From Delftia tsuruhatensis (GTDB lineage Bacteria; Pseudomonadota; Gammaproteobacteria; Burkholderiales; Burkholderiaceae_C): a stretch of 64,000 nucleotides of DNA. The stretch lies in assembly GCF_903815225.1 (NCBI RefSeq), contig NZ_LR813084.1:2832501-2896500 (forward strand), written 5' to 3'. Below, piece by piece: positions 28,308-36,006 of the stretch (position 1 is the stretch's first letter; the number at the start of each line of letters is the position of its first letter). Position numbers and translations under genes: made by a program. The notes beneath the pieces are model-generated. The model was not told the origin of the DNA and did not search any database. It saw only the letters and a program-made list of their open reading frames with translations.

Positions 28308-29537
28308 TCAGGCCTGCGCCGCGGCGTCGTCACGGCGCCGGGCCGCCTCGCAGGCGGCGGCGGTGAACAGCACATCGGTCGAGGAGTTCAACGCCGTCTC
28401 GGCCGAGTCCTGGATCACGCCGATCACGAAGCCCACGCCCACCACCTGCATGGCCACATCGTTGGGGATGCCGAACAGGCTGCAGGCCAACGGGATCAGC
28501 AGCAGCGAGCCGCCGGCCACGCCCGAAGCGCCGCAGGCACAGATGGCCGCCACCACGCACAGCAGGAAGGCCGTTGGCAGGTCCACCGCGATGCCCAGGG
28601 TATGGGCGGCGGCCAGCGACAGCACGCTGATGGTGATGGCCGCGCCTTCCATGTTGATGGTGGCGCCCAGCGGGATGGAGACGCTGTAGGTGTCCTCGTC
28701 CAGGCCCAGGCGCCTGGCCAGCGCCAGGTTGACGGGAATGTTGGCGGCCGAGCTGCGCGTGAAGAATGCGGTCACGGCGCTTTCGCGCAGGCAGGTCAGC
28801 ACCAGCGGATAGGGATTGCGGCGCGTCTGCGACCAGACGATCAGCGGATTGACGAGCAGCGCCACGGCCAGCATGCAGCCCAGCAGGACGGCCAGCAGAT
28901 GCGCGTAATCCAGCAGCTTGTCCAGCCCCGATTGTGCAAAGGTGCCGGCCACCAGGCCGAAGATGCCCAGCGGCGCGAGCCGGATCACGCCCTGGATCAC
29001 CCGGGTGATGCCCTGGCCCAGGTCCTGCATCACGCCACGCGTGGCCGGTGACGCATGGCGCAGCGCCAGGCCCATGGCGATGGCCCATGCCAGGATGCCG
29101 ATGTAGTTGGCCTCCAGCAGCGCATGCACGGGATTGTCGAAGGCGCTGCGCAGCAGGGCCAGCAGCACCTCGCCGATCTCGCCGGGCGCGGAGTGCGATT
29201 GCACGGCCTCCTTGAGTTGCAGGGTGGAGGGCCACAGCATGCTACCCAGCACGCCGACCACGGCCGCGCTCAGCGTGCCCAGCAGGTACAGCCACAGCAC
29301 GGGCCGGATCAGCGTGGCCCGGCCGGGCTGGTGGTTGCAGGTGGCGGCGATCACGAGCAGCAGCACCAGCACGGGCGCCACGGCCTTGAGCGCCGAGATG
29401 AACAGCGTGCCCAACAGGGAAACGGCGCTGGCGGCCTCGGGCCAGAGCCAGGCCAGCAGGCCGCCGGCGACCAGGCCGGCGGTGATCTGCGCCACCAGGC
29501 TGGTGCGGAAAATCCAATCGATCAGGGCTTTTGGCAT
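28308..29537 (-). CDS. sstT: Serine/threonine:Na+ symporter
   Basis: From ATG 29537 the protein has 409 residues, the usual SstT size, in the dicarboxylate/amino acid:cation symporter fold. Signatures are the helical hairpin [37 protein letters not shown], and [19 protein letters not shown]. It takes up serine and threonine with sodium. A terminator-like hairpin lies about 30 bases upstream of its start on the same strand, so attenuation is possible. It is convergent with ybbA. Confidence 0.93.
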   Translation of the reverse strand: MPKALIDWIFRTSLVAQITAGLVAGGLLAWLWPEAASAVSLLGTLFISALKAVAPVLVLLLVIAATCNHQPGRATLIRPVLWLYLLGTLSAAVVGVLGSMLWPSTLQLKEAVQSHSAPGEIGEVLLALLRSAFDNPVHALLEANYIGILAWAIAMGLALRHASPATRGVMQDLGQGITRVIQGVIRLAPLGIFGLVAGTFAQSGLDKLLDYAHLLAVLLGCMLAVALLVNPLIVWSQTRRNPYPLVLTCLRESAVTAFFTRSSAANIPVNLALARRLGLDEDTYSVSIPLGATINMEGAAITISVLSLAAAHTLGIAVDLPTAFLLCVVAAICACGASGVAGGSLLLIPLACSLFGIPNDVAMQVVGVGFVIGVIQDSAETALNSSTDVLFTAAACEAARRRDDAAAQA

Positions 29538-29560
29538 GTCGGATGGGTGCAGGAGAGAGT

Positions 29561-29599
29561 CAAAGCAAAACGGCATGCCCGTGGTGACGAGGCATGCCG
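29561..29599 (-). promoter_or_regulatory. Terminator-like hairpin in the sstT leader
   Basis: On the minus strand, two perfect 9-bp arms (CGGCATGCC, 29571-29579 with 29591-29599) and an 11-base loop are followed directly by TTTTGCTTTG (29570-29561). The sstT ATG is at 29537. A hairpin plus U-run this close before a start suggests transcription attenuation, or the end of a short leader RNA. Confidence 0.5.
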
Positions 29600-29739
29600 C
29601 GATGGAGGGCCGCGCAGGTCGGGCGGCCGAGGCGCGCAGTGTAGCGTCTACGCAATAACCACATGGCAGGGACTGTGCCGCCATGGCATGCAGGGCTTGC
29701 GCGGCGGGCATGGCGCAATTGGCGGGATAATCGCCCCCC

Positions 29740-30531
29740 ATGTCGTCCCCCAAAGTTCTCTTCGGCTTCCACGCCGTCGGCGTGCGCATGAAGACCGCGC
29801 CCCAATCCATCATCGAGGTCTACTACGAGGCCACGCGCCGCGATGCGCGCATGCGCCAGTTCCTGGACCGCGCCAAGTCGGCCGGCGTCCGGCTGATCGA
29901 GGCGGACGGCGAACGCCTTGCCAAGCTGGCCGGCAGCCATGGCCACCAGGGTGTGGCCGCGCGGGTGGAGGCGGTGGCCCAGGTGCACTCGCTGGATGAA
30001 CTGCTGGAGCAGCTGGAAGCCGATGGCATCAGCAAGCCGCTGCTGCTGGTGCTGGACGGCGTGACCGACCCGCACAACCTGGGCGCCTGCCTGCGTGTGG
30101 CCGATGGCGCCGGGGCCCATGCGGTGATTGCACCCAAGGACCATGCGGTGGGCGTGAACGCCACCGTGGCCAAGGTCGCCAGCGGCGCGGCCGAGACCGT
30201 GCCCTATTTCATGGTCACCAACCTGGCGCGCACGCTCAATGAACTCAAGGAGCGCGACATCTGGATCATCGGCACCAGCGACGATGCGCCCAAGACCCTG
30301 TACGAGGTGGACCTCAGGGGCCCCACGGCCCTGGTGCTGGGCGCCGAGGGCGACGGCATGCGCCAGCTCACGCGCAAGACCTGCGACGAGCTGATCGGCA
30401 TTCCCATGATGGGGGCCGTCTCCAGCCTCAACGTTTCCGTGGCCAGTGGCGTGTGCCTGTACGAAGCACTGCGCCAGCGCGGCCTGGGCACCACCCCTGC
30501 CGTGGCCGCAGCCCCGGCTGACCAGATTTAG
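29740..30531 (+). CDS. rlmB: 23S rRNA (guanosine(2251)-2'-O)-methyltransferase
   Basis: A 263-residue SPOUT (TrmH-type) methyltransferase. The N-terminal RNA-binding domain begins [13 protein letters not shown] and includes [13 protein letters not shown]. The catalytic domain carries [36 protein letters not shown] and the knot motif [20 protein letters not shown]. It methylates G2251 of 23S rRNA in the P loop. The start has no Shine-Dalgarno, and a -10-like GATAAT (29726-29731) sits 8 bases upstream, so the mRNA may be leaderless. Confidence 0.95.
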   Translation: MSSPKVLFGFHAVGVRMKTAPQSIIEVYYEATRRDARMRQFLDRAKSAGVRLIEADGERLAKLAGSHGHQGVAARVEAVAQVHSLDELLEQLEADGISKPLLLVLDGVTDPHNLGACLRVADGAGAHAVIAPKDHAVGVNATVAKVASGAAETVPYFMVTNLARTLNELKERDIWIIGTSDDAPKTLYEVDLRGPTALVLGAEGDGMRQLTRKTCDELIGIPMMGAVSSLNVSVASGVCLYEALRQRGLGTTPAVAAAPADQI

Positions 30532-30917
30532 GCAGGCGCGCCGCTGGCGCCCGCAGGGGCACCCAGCTCCACCACGCTTTCGAAGCCACCCCAGAACATG
30601 CGTTTGGCGTCGAAGGGCATGGTGGCCGGGTCCATGGACGCGATGCGCTGGTCCTTCATCACCAGGGCATTGATGCGGTCGCGCTCGGCGCGCGAGGCGT
30701 AGACGATCCATGAGAAGAACACGACCTCGTCCTCCTTGAGCTGCACGGCCTGGGGAAATGAGGTCAGCTTGCCCATGGGCACGTCGTCGCCCGCGCACTC
30801 CCAGTACTGAAGCGCTCCGTACTCCATCCAGACCTTGCCCGCTGCCTGGGCAATGTCGCGGTAGGCCTGCAGGTTGGCCCGCGGCACGGGCAGCACGAAT
30901 CCGTCGATGTAGTGCAT
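30528..30917 (-). CDS. DUF1428 family protein
   Basis: A 129-residue small cytosolic protein (YDGFVLPV-like opening [20 protein letters not shown], then [19 protein letters not shown] and [17 protein letters not shown]), matching the DUF1428/YbaA family with a dimeric ferredoxin-like fold. Biochemical function is unknown. It is the last gene of a five-gene minus-strand operon with VOC and START-like proteins. Its stop overlaps the stop of the opposite rlmB gene by three bases. Confidence 0.88.
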   Translation of the reverse strand: MHYIDGFVLPVPRANLQAYRDIAQAAGKVWMEYGALQYWECAGDDVPMGKLTSFPQAVQLKEDEVVFFSWIVYASRAERDRINALVMKDQRIASMDPATMPFDAKRMFWGGFESVVELGAPAGASGAPA

Positions 30918-30944
30918 GGTCTGTCTCCTGGTGAAAGGCCGGCC

Positions 30945-31433
30945 TCAGAGCCGGGCCGCGAGTTCCGCCAACTGGTCCGCGCATTGGCCCCAGCCGCTGT
31001 GAAAGCCCATGGCTTCGTGCCGGGCACGATCGGCCGCGGACCAGTGGCGCACGCGCGCGGTGTAGCGCGTGCGGCCCTCTTCGGGGTCGAAGCTGACGAT
31101 TCCCGTCATGAAGGGCTTGTCGGCCGGCACCCAGCCTTCGGTGAAGGCATCGGTGAAGACCAGGCGGCGGCCTGGTACCACTTCCAGATAGACGCCGCTG
31201 CCGGGCATCTCCTGGCCCTCGGGGCTGCGCATGACGATGAGGCTGTGGCCGCCGGGGCGCACATCGTTGTCCACGCGCGACACGGTCCACGGCCTTGGCG
31301 CAAACCATTGCTGGATGAGCGCCGGCTCGGTCCAGCAGCGGTACAGCCGGTCGGCGGAGATGTCGAACAGGCGCGTGAGCACCAGATCGTTGGCGTGTTC
31401 GGGGATGTCTCGTGTGGTCATGGTGGTGCTCAT
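30945..31433 (-). CDS. SRPBCC/AHSA1-domain protein
   Basis: A 162-residue START-like fold protein (LVLTRLFDISADRLYRCWTE, WFAPRPWTVSRVDNDVRPGG, later AMGFHSGWGQCADQLAELAA), matching the activator of Hsp90 ATPase homologue 1-like family. These bind small hydrophobic ligands; the role here is unknown. The ATG overlaps the stop of the preceding VOC gene (ATGA), so translation is coupled. It belongs to the operon read away from the TetR gene. Confidence 0.9.
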   Translation of the reverse strand: MSTTMTTRDIPEHANDLVLTRLFDISADRLYRCWTEPALIQQWFAPRPWTVSRVDNDVRPGGHSLIVMRSPEGQEMPGSGVYLEVVPGRRLVFTDAFTEGWVPADKPFMTGIVSFDPEEGRTRYTARVRHWSAADRARHEAMGFHSGWGQCADQLAELAARL

Positions 31434-31813
31434 TGCATGGAGTGAAGGCCGACGCGGTTGCCCTCGGTATCCACCACGACCGCGCAGTAGCCGTGGGGAC
31501 CGATGGAGAACTTGGGCTGTTCGATGCGCCCGCCCGCCGCCTCGACGCGGCCTTGCTCGACGGCGCAGTCCTCGCAGCCGAAATAGACCAGGGTGCCACC
31601 GCCGCCGTGAGGCACACCGTCCATCCGTACCAGCATTCCGCCCGCGCCGGGCCCTGTCATCTCCATGGGGAAGGACAGCATCTCGTAGCTGTCCGACCCG
31701 TCGGGCGAGGGCAGATGCTCAAGCGTGCCATCGAACACCGTTTCATAGAACCGGCGCGCACGCGCCATGTCCTGCACATGGATCTCGAACCAGACGACGG
31801 GATTGGACTTCAT
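31430..31813 (-). CDS. VOC/glyoxalase-bleomycin resistance family protein
   Basis: A 127-residue protein with two beta-alpha-beta-beta-beta modules (VVWFEIHVQDMARARRFYET, LVYFGCEDCAVEQGRVEAAG, ending in AVVVDTEGNRVGLHS). VOC proteins bind metal or small electrophiles, or sequester antibiotics; no specific activity can be assigned. It is a middle gene of the VOC operon and overlaps the SRPBCC gene. Confidence 0.9.
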   Translation of the reverse strand: MKSNPVVWFEIHVQDMARARRFYETVFDGTLEHLPSPDGSDSYEMLSFPMEMTGPGAGGMLVRMDGVPHGGGGTLVYFGCEDCAVEQGRVEAAGGRIEQPKFSIGPHGYCAVVVDTEGNRVGLHSMQ

Positions 31814-31850
31814 GGGGACTCCTCGTTGGATATGCGGTTGCAGGGCCCGT

Positions 31851-32273
31851 TCAGGCCTCGCCCCTGACGTTCACCATCCAGGGCGTGTTGAAACGGTCGG
31901 TCACCATGCCGAAACCCGGGGACCAGAACGTGGGCTGGAAGGGCATGGTCACCTTGCCACCCTCTGCCAGCGCGTTGAAGATGCGGCCGCCTTCGGCGGC
32001 GTCGTCCACGCCGATCGAAATCCACATGCCCTGGGCCTGCTGGTACCCGCCGCCACCGCAGTTGTCGGTGGCGTCCGAGGCCATCAGCGCCTGGTCCTTG
32101 ATCTGCAGGTGGGCATGCATGATCAGGTTCCTGCCGGCCTCGGGCATCTGCTCGAAGCCAGGGGTCTCTGCGAAGGTGCTCTGGTGCACGATGGTGCCGC
32201 CGAACAGGCGCGCGTAGAAGGCGAAGGCCTCGGCGCAATTGCCATTGAAATTCAGGTAGGGGATGAACTGCAT
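31851..32273 (-). CDS. VOC family protein, PhnB-like
   Basis: A 140-residue protein of the PhnB/YjdN branch (FIPYLNFNGNCAEAFAFYAR, LFGGTIVHQSTFAETPGFEQ, then WISIGVDDAAEGGRIFNALA and FGMVTDRFNTPWMVNV). The branch is structurally defined but its function is unclear. It lies 41 bases after the first gene of the operon and 37 bases before the next VOC gene. Confidence 0.9.
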   Translation of the reverse strand: MQFIPYLNFNGNCAEAFAFYARLFGGTIVHQSTFAETPGFEQMPEAGRNLIMHAHLQIKDQALMASDATDNCGGGGYQQAQGMWISIGVDDAAEGGRIFNALAEGGKVTMPFQPTFWSPGFGMVTDRFNTPWMVNVRGEA

Positions 32274-32314
32274 GGATCACTCCTGGGAACGGGGGGTGGG
32301 AGGGGAGGGGGCGG

Positions 32315-32818
32315 TCAGCGGCCCGCATGGGCGCGTTCGAGGGCCGCGATATCGAGCTTTTGCATGCCCAGCAGCGCCTGCATCACGCGCTGGGAGGCCG
32401 CCATGTCGGGGCCTCCCATCCAGCTGGCCATCTGCGCGGGAACGATTTGCCAGGACAGGCCATGGCGGTCCTTGAGCCAGCCGCACTGCCGGGCGGCGGG
32501 GTCGCCGCCGTCGCCCAGGTGCTGCCAGTAGTGGTCGATCTCATCCTGGGTGGCGCAGCTGACCATCAGCGAGATGGCTTCGTTGAAGCGGAACATCGGC
32601 CCGCCGTTGAGTGCGAGAAAGGGCTGGCCGTCGAGTTCGAACTGCACGGTCATCACGCTGCCGGCCGGCCTGCCATGGATGTCGTGGCCGGCTTCGCCAT
32701 AGCGGGCGATGGCCCCGATGCGGGAGCGGGGAAAGATTTCCGTATAGAAGCGCGCCGCCGCCTCGCCCTGGTTGTCGAACCAGAGGCAGGGCTGGATGCG
32801 GCCGGTGTGCAAGGCCAT
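32315..32818 (-). CDS. VOC family protein, 3-demethylubiquinone methyltransferase-like (PhnB) type
   Basis: From ATG 32818 the protein has 167 residues. It shows the family pattern IQPCLWFDNQGEAAARFYTE, VMTVQFELDGQPFLALNGGP, and CGWLKDRHGLSWQIVPAQM, which databases often name 3-demethylubiquinone-9 3-methyltransferase although the fold is VOC and not a methyltransferase. It is first in the five-gene operon and faces the TetR gene across a 143-bp control region. Confidence 0.9.
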   Translation of the reverse strand: MALHTGRIQPCLWFDNQGEAAARFYTEIFPRSRIGAIARYGEAGHDIHGRPAGSVMTVQFELDGQPFLALNGGPMFRFNEAISLMVSCATQDEIDHYWQHLGDGGDPAARQCGWLKDRHGLSWQIVPAQMASWMGGPDMAASQRVMQALLGMQKLDIAALERAHAGR

Positions 32819-32860
32819 GGCTGTCTCCTTTGTTCCAGTTTTTCCAACTGTGTGTACGCC

Positions 32861-32900
32861 GTCCACATATACTAGGCATGTAAATGGACGCTGTCCACAT
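32861..32900. promoter_or_regulatory. Operator candidate between the VOC operon and tetR
   Basis: GTCCACAT occurs twice as a direct repeat (32861-32868 and 32893-32900). The second copy forms an inverted repeat TGGAC-GCT-GTCCA (32885-32897). TATACT at 32868-32873 is a -10-like hexamer between the copies. This fits autoregulation by the TetR protein with control of the divergent VOC operon. Confidence 0.5.
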
Positions 32901-32961
32901 CAGGCGGTGTCAAGCTGTAAATGCGTTGGCCGGAAATCGGTCGGACCGAAGGAAGAAAACA

Positions 32962-33600
32962 GTGACGCGGCGACATGTCAGGCGTGAGACATACCATCAC
33001 GGCGACCTGCACCAGGCCCTGGTCGAGGCCGGCCTTGCGCTGGCGCGTGAAGGAGGGCCACAGGCCATCGTGCTGCGCGAGGCCACGCGCAGGGCAGGGG
33101 TGGCGCCCAACGCGGCCTACCGCCACTTCGCCAACCGGCAGGCGCTGTTCGATGCCGTGCGCGCTGCCGCGCTGGGAGCGCTGGCATCGGCGATGGAGGC
33201 GGAGATGGCCGAGGCCAGGGCGCTGCCCGATCCTGTGCGGCGTTCACGGGCCCTGCTGGCCGCCGTGGGCCGTGGCTACCTGGGTTTTGCGCAGCGCGAG
33301 ACCGGCTGGTTCCGTACGGCCTTCGCGTCCACGGAGTTCGACGTGGATCTACCCCCCGATGCGACGCGCGCGGCGTCCATGGGGTTCAATCCCTTCGAGT
33401 TGCTCAGTCATGCGCTGGACAGCATGGTCGAGTCGGGCGTGTTGCCGGTGCAGCGGCGCCCGGGCGCCGAATTCCTGGCCTGGTCGGCCGTGCACGGCAT
33501 GGCCTTGCTGGCCATCGATGGTCCGCTGCGCCATGCGCCACCCCAGCAGCGCCAGGCGTTGGCGCTGCGCCTGCTCGACATGGTGGAAAAAGGCATCTGA
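32962..33600 (+). CDS. TetR/AcrR-family transcriptional regulator
   Basis: From GTG 32962 the protein has 212 residues; GGAAG precedes it. ATG 32884 is also in frame but lies in the operator. The N-terminal helix-turn-helix is YHHGDLHQALVEAGLALARE with LREATRRAGVAPNAAYRHFA and NRQALFDAVRAAALG. The C-terminal ligand domain is of the WHG type found in many Proteobacteria. It is divergent from the VOC/SRPBCC/DUF1428 operon and probably represses it. Confidence 0.92.
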   Translation: MTRRHVRRETYHHGDLHQALVEAGLALAREGGPQAIVLREATRRAGVAPNAAYRHFANRQALFDAVRAAALGALASAMEAEMAEARALPDPVRRSRALLAAVGRGYLGFAQRETGWFRTAFASTEFDVDLPPDATRAASMGFNPFELLSHALDSMVESGVLPVQRRPGAEFLAWSAVHGMALLAIDGPLRHAPPQQRQALALRLLDMVEKGI

Positions 33601-33667
33601 GCCTGTGGCGCTGCGGCGCGGGAAGGCCGGGGCTGCCGCACAATGGCGCATTGTCTCGAATGCCCCG

Positions 33668-34441
33668 ATGCCAGACCCCATCTCCCCTCCCTTGCCCGGC
33701 CCCGATGATGCACAGGTGCAGGCCGTGCGCCTGCGCATCGCGCAGGCCCGCCATGTGGCCGTGCTCACGGGCGCTGGCATCAGCGCCGAGTCCGGTGTGC
33801 CGACCTTCCGTGACGACCAGGGAAGCTACTGGGCGCAGTTCAATCCACAGGAGATGGCTAGCGAGGCAGGTTTCCGTGCCCAGCCGCAGCGCGTCTGGCA
33901 GTGGTACCGGCACCGGCGCGAGGCCGTGGCGCGTGTGCAGCCCAATGCAGGCCACATGGCGCTGTCCCGGTGGGCGATGGCGAACCCGGGGCGCATGACC
34001 CTGGTCACGCAGAACGTGGATGGCCTGCACCAGCGTGCCGGCAGTCCCGAGGTGCTTTGCCTGCATGGCGAGCTGATGCGCGACCGTTGGCTGGAGCGTC
34101 CGCGCCCCTGCTGCGACCTGGGGCAGGTGGCGCCCGGCGAGCCGCCGTCCTGCCCCGTGTGCGGCAACCAGGTGCGCCCAGCCGTGGTCTGGTTCGGTGA
34201 GATGCTGCCAACTGCCGTCTGGAAGGAGGCCGAGAGGGCCGCCGGGCAGTGCGATCTGATGCTGGTGGTCGGCACCTCGGGTGCCGTCTATCCGGCGGCC
34301 GGCCTGGCCCGGCTGGCGCGCCGCAGCGGCGCCCAGGTGCTGGTGGTCAACACCGCGCCATCGGAGCTGGACCCTGTGGCGCACCAGTGCCTGCGCGGCC
34401 CGGCCGCCACATGGCTGCCTTTGCTGCTGGCGCCGGACTGA
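33668..34441 (+). CDS. NAD-dependent protein deacylase (sirtuin, class III type)
   Basis: A 257-residue sirtuin. NAD-binding motifs are GAGISAESGVPTFRD (35-49) and TQNVDGLHQRAG (114-125), and the catalytic histidine is H133 in CLHGEL. Y80-x-x-R83 matches the pair that gives class III sirtuins desuccinylase and demalonylase activity. The zinc site looks degenerate: the second pair is intact (CPVC, 162-165), but the first is only CC at 148-149 instead of CxxC. It is a CobB/SIRT5-like enzyme that removes acyl groups from lysine. It follows tetR by 67 bases on the same strand. Confidence 0.9.
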   Translation: MPDPISPPLPGPDDAQVQAVRLRIAQARHVAVLTGAGISAESGVPTFRDDQGSYWAQFNPQEMASEAGFRAQPQRVWQWYRHRREAVARVQPNAGHMALSRWAMANPGRMTLVTQNVDGLHQRAGSPEVLCLHGELMRDRWLERPRPCCDLGQVAPGEPPSCPVCGNQVRPAVVWFGEMLPTAVWKEAERAAGQCDLMLVVGTSGAVYPAAGLARLARRSGAQVLVVNTAPSELDPVAHQCLRGPAATWLPLLLAPD

Positions 34442-34502
34442 GCCGGCTGGCGGCGCCATCCCGGTCGGCGCCCGCCTTCGCCATCGGGCAAGGCCGGAGG
34501 GC

Positions 34503-35111
34503 TCAGACCCAGCCCATGGCCCCCAGCAGCGCACCTGCGCCCAGCAGCCACAGCAGATGGATGCGCGTGCGCCAGACCAGCAGGGCGCAGGCCAGTGTCA
34601 GCAGCCACAGCCGCCAGTCCTGGGCGGGACGTCCGCTGGCGCTCCCTAGCAGCCAGCCCGTGGCCAGCAGCAGGCCGATCACCAGCGGCGTCATGCCCTG
34701 CTTGAAGGCACGCACGCCGCGTCGGTCCCGATTGCGCTGGCCCCAGCGCGAGGCCTGCCAGGCCAGCAGGGAACTGGGCAGCAGGATGCCGAACATGCAC
34801 ACGGCCACGCCCAGCGCACCAGAGGCCCAGGCCAGGGGGCCGGCTCCGCCGCCCGCGTTCAGCCCGAGGTTCCAGCCCAGCAGGGCAATGAACAGCACAT
34901 TGGGTCCGGGCGCGGCCTGGGCAATGGCGATGGAGGAGCTGAACTGCGCCTCGCTGAGCCAGCCATGGCCATCCACCAGAAAGCGGTGCATGTCGGGCGC
35001 CGTGGCGATGGCTCCGCCCACGGCCATGAGCGACAGTGAGAGGAAGTACAGCAGCAGTTGCAGCCAGTCGGCCGGTTGCAGGTTCAGGACAATCTGGTGC
35101 GCCGCGTTCAT
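34503..35111 (-). CDS. Chromate transporter, half-size CHR protein (second gene)
   Basis: From ATG 35111 the protein has 202 residues and about six membrane segments (WLQLLLYFLSLSLMAVGGAI, WLSEAQFSSSIAIAQAAPGP, MTPLVIGLLLATGWLLG). AQAAPGPNVLFIALLGW is the short-chain CHR motif. Two half-size CHR proteins work together as heterodimers in chromate efflux or anion transport. It overlaps the upstream half gene by 4 bases (ATGA). Confidence 0.88.
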   Translation of the reverse strand: MNAAHQIVLNLQPADWLQLLLYFLSLSLMAVGGAIATAPDMHRFLVDGHGWLSEAQFSSSIAIAQAAPGPNVLFIALLGWNLGLNAGGGAGPLAWASGALGVAVCMFGILLPSSLLAWQASRWGQRNRDRRGVRAFKQGMTPLVIGLLLATGWLLGSASGRPAQDWRLWLLTLACALLVWRTRIHLLWLLGAGALLGAMGWV

Positions 35112-35785
35112 GGCGAGAGCTTTCTCCAGGTCAGCACGCAGCCGGCGCCGCCCACCACCAGCAGTGTCCAGGCCAGCGGAACACGCAGCACGGCCATGGC
35201 GATGAATGAGGCCAGTGCCAAGGCCGCGCTGCACCAGCGTCCCAGCGGGTGGCGTGCCAGCGTGGACGTCAGCTTCAGCCCCATGCCGGCCACCAGGCCA
35301 GCCGCCACGGCGCCCATGCCCCGCAGTGCCCCGGCCACGGCAGGGTGGTCGGCCAGCTGGGAATAGATCATGGTCAGCGTCAGCACCAGCAGCATGGGAA
35401 AGCACAGCATGCCGCAGACGGCCACGACGGCGCCGCGCCAGCCGAAATAGCGCTCGCCGATGGTGATGGAGAGATTGACCACGTTGGGGCCGGGCATGAT
35501 CTGGGCGACGGCCCAGTCCTCGACGAACTCCTCATTGGTCAGCCAGCGCTTTTTTTCCACCAGTTCGCGCTGCACCACGGCGAGCACGCCGCCGAAGCCC
35601 TGCAGGGCCAGCCAGGTGAAGGACCAGAACAGGTCGCGCAGGCTGGCCGGGGCCGGGCGCGGCGCAGGCGCATCGACAGGATCGTGGGGCTGGGCGGCCG
35701 GGTGCGGCGATGCGGGCATGGTCGGGCGTGTGTCAGGGCCGTCCGGGCAGGGCCCGGGGAGGGCATCGCTTGTTGTCATGGTCAT
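35108..35785 (-). CDS. Chromate transporter, half-size CHR protein (first gene)
   Basis: From ATG 35785 the protein has 225 residues; ATG 35779 is equally possible. After a proline-rich tail, CHR motifs follow: FWSFTWLALQGFGGVLAVVQ, FVEDWAVAQIMPGPNVVNLS and GERYFGWRGAVVAVCGMLCF. It is the N-type half of a split chromate transporter. Translation is coupled to the second half by ATGA. Substrate (chromate versus another oxyanion) is not certain. Confidence 0.88.
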   Translation of the reverse strand: MTMTTSDALPGPCPDGPDTRPTMPASPHPAAQPHDPVDAPAPRPAPASLRDLFWSFTWLALQGFGGVLAVVQRELVEKKRWLTNEEFVEDWAVAQIMPGPNVVNLSITIGERYFGWRGAVVAVCGMLCFPMLLVLTLTMIYSQLADHPAVAGALRGMGAVAAGLVAGMGLKLTSTLARHPLGRWCSAALALASFIAMAVLRVPLAWTLLVVGGAGCVLTWRKLSP

Positions 35786-36006
35786 GGGACCGTGGGGCTG
35801 GTCCTGTCTGCGTGCCCGCCGCTGGGGCGGCACGCATCGCATGTTAATCCCGTGCGGCGGCCTTGCCGGCAGCCGCCCCATCGGCAACGGCGATGGGGGC
35901 ATGGCAAGCGCAGATGGCCTGTCGCCTGCATGCGCCCCGGTCTTCCCGCCGGCCTGCCGGAACAGGAGTAGATTCCTTTCACCCACACAACCCGAGGATC
36001 TCCGAC

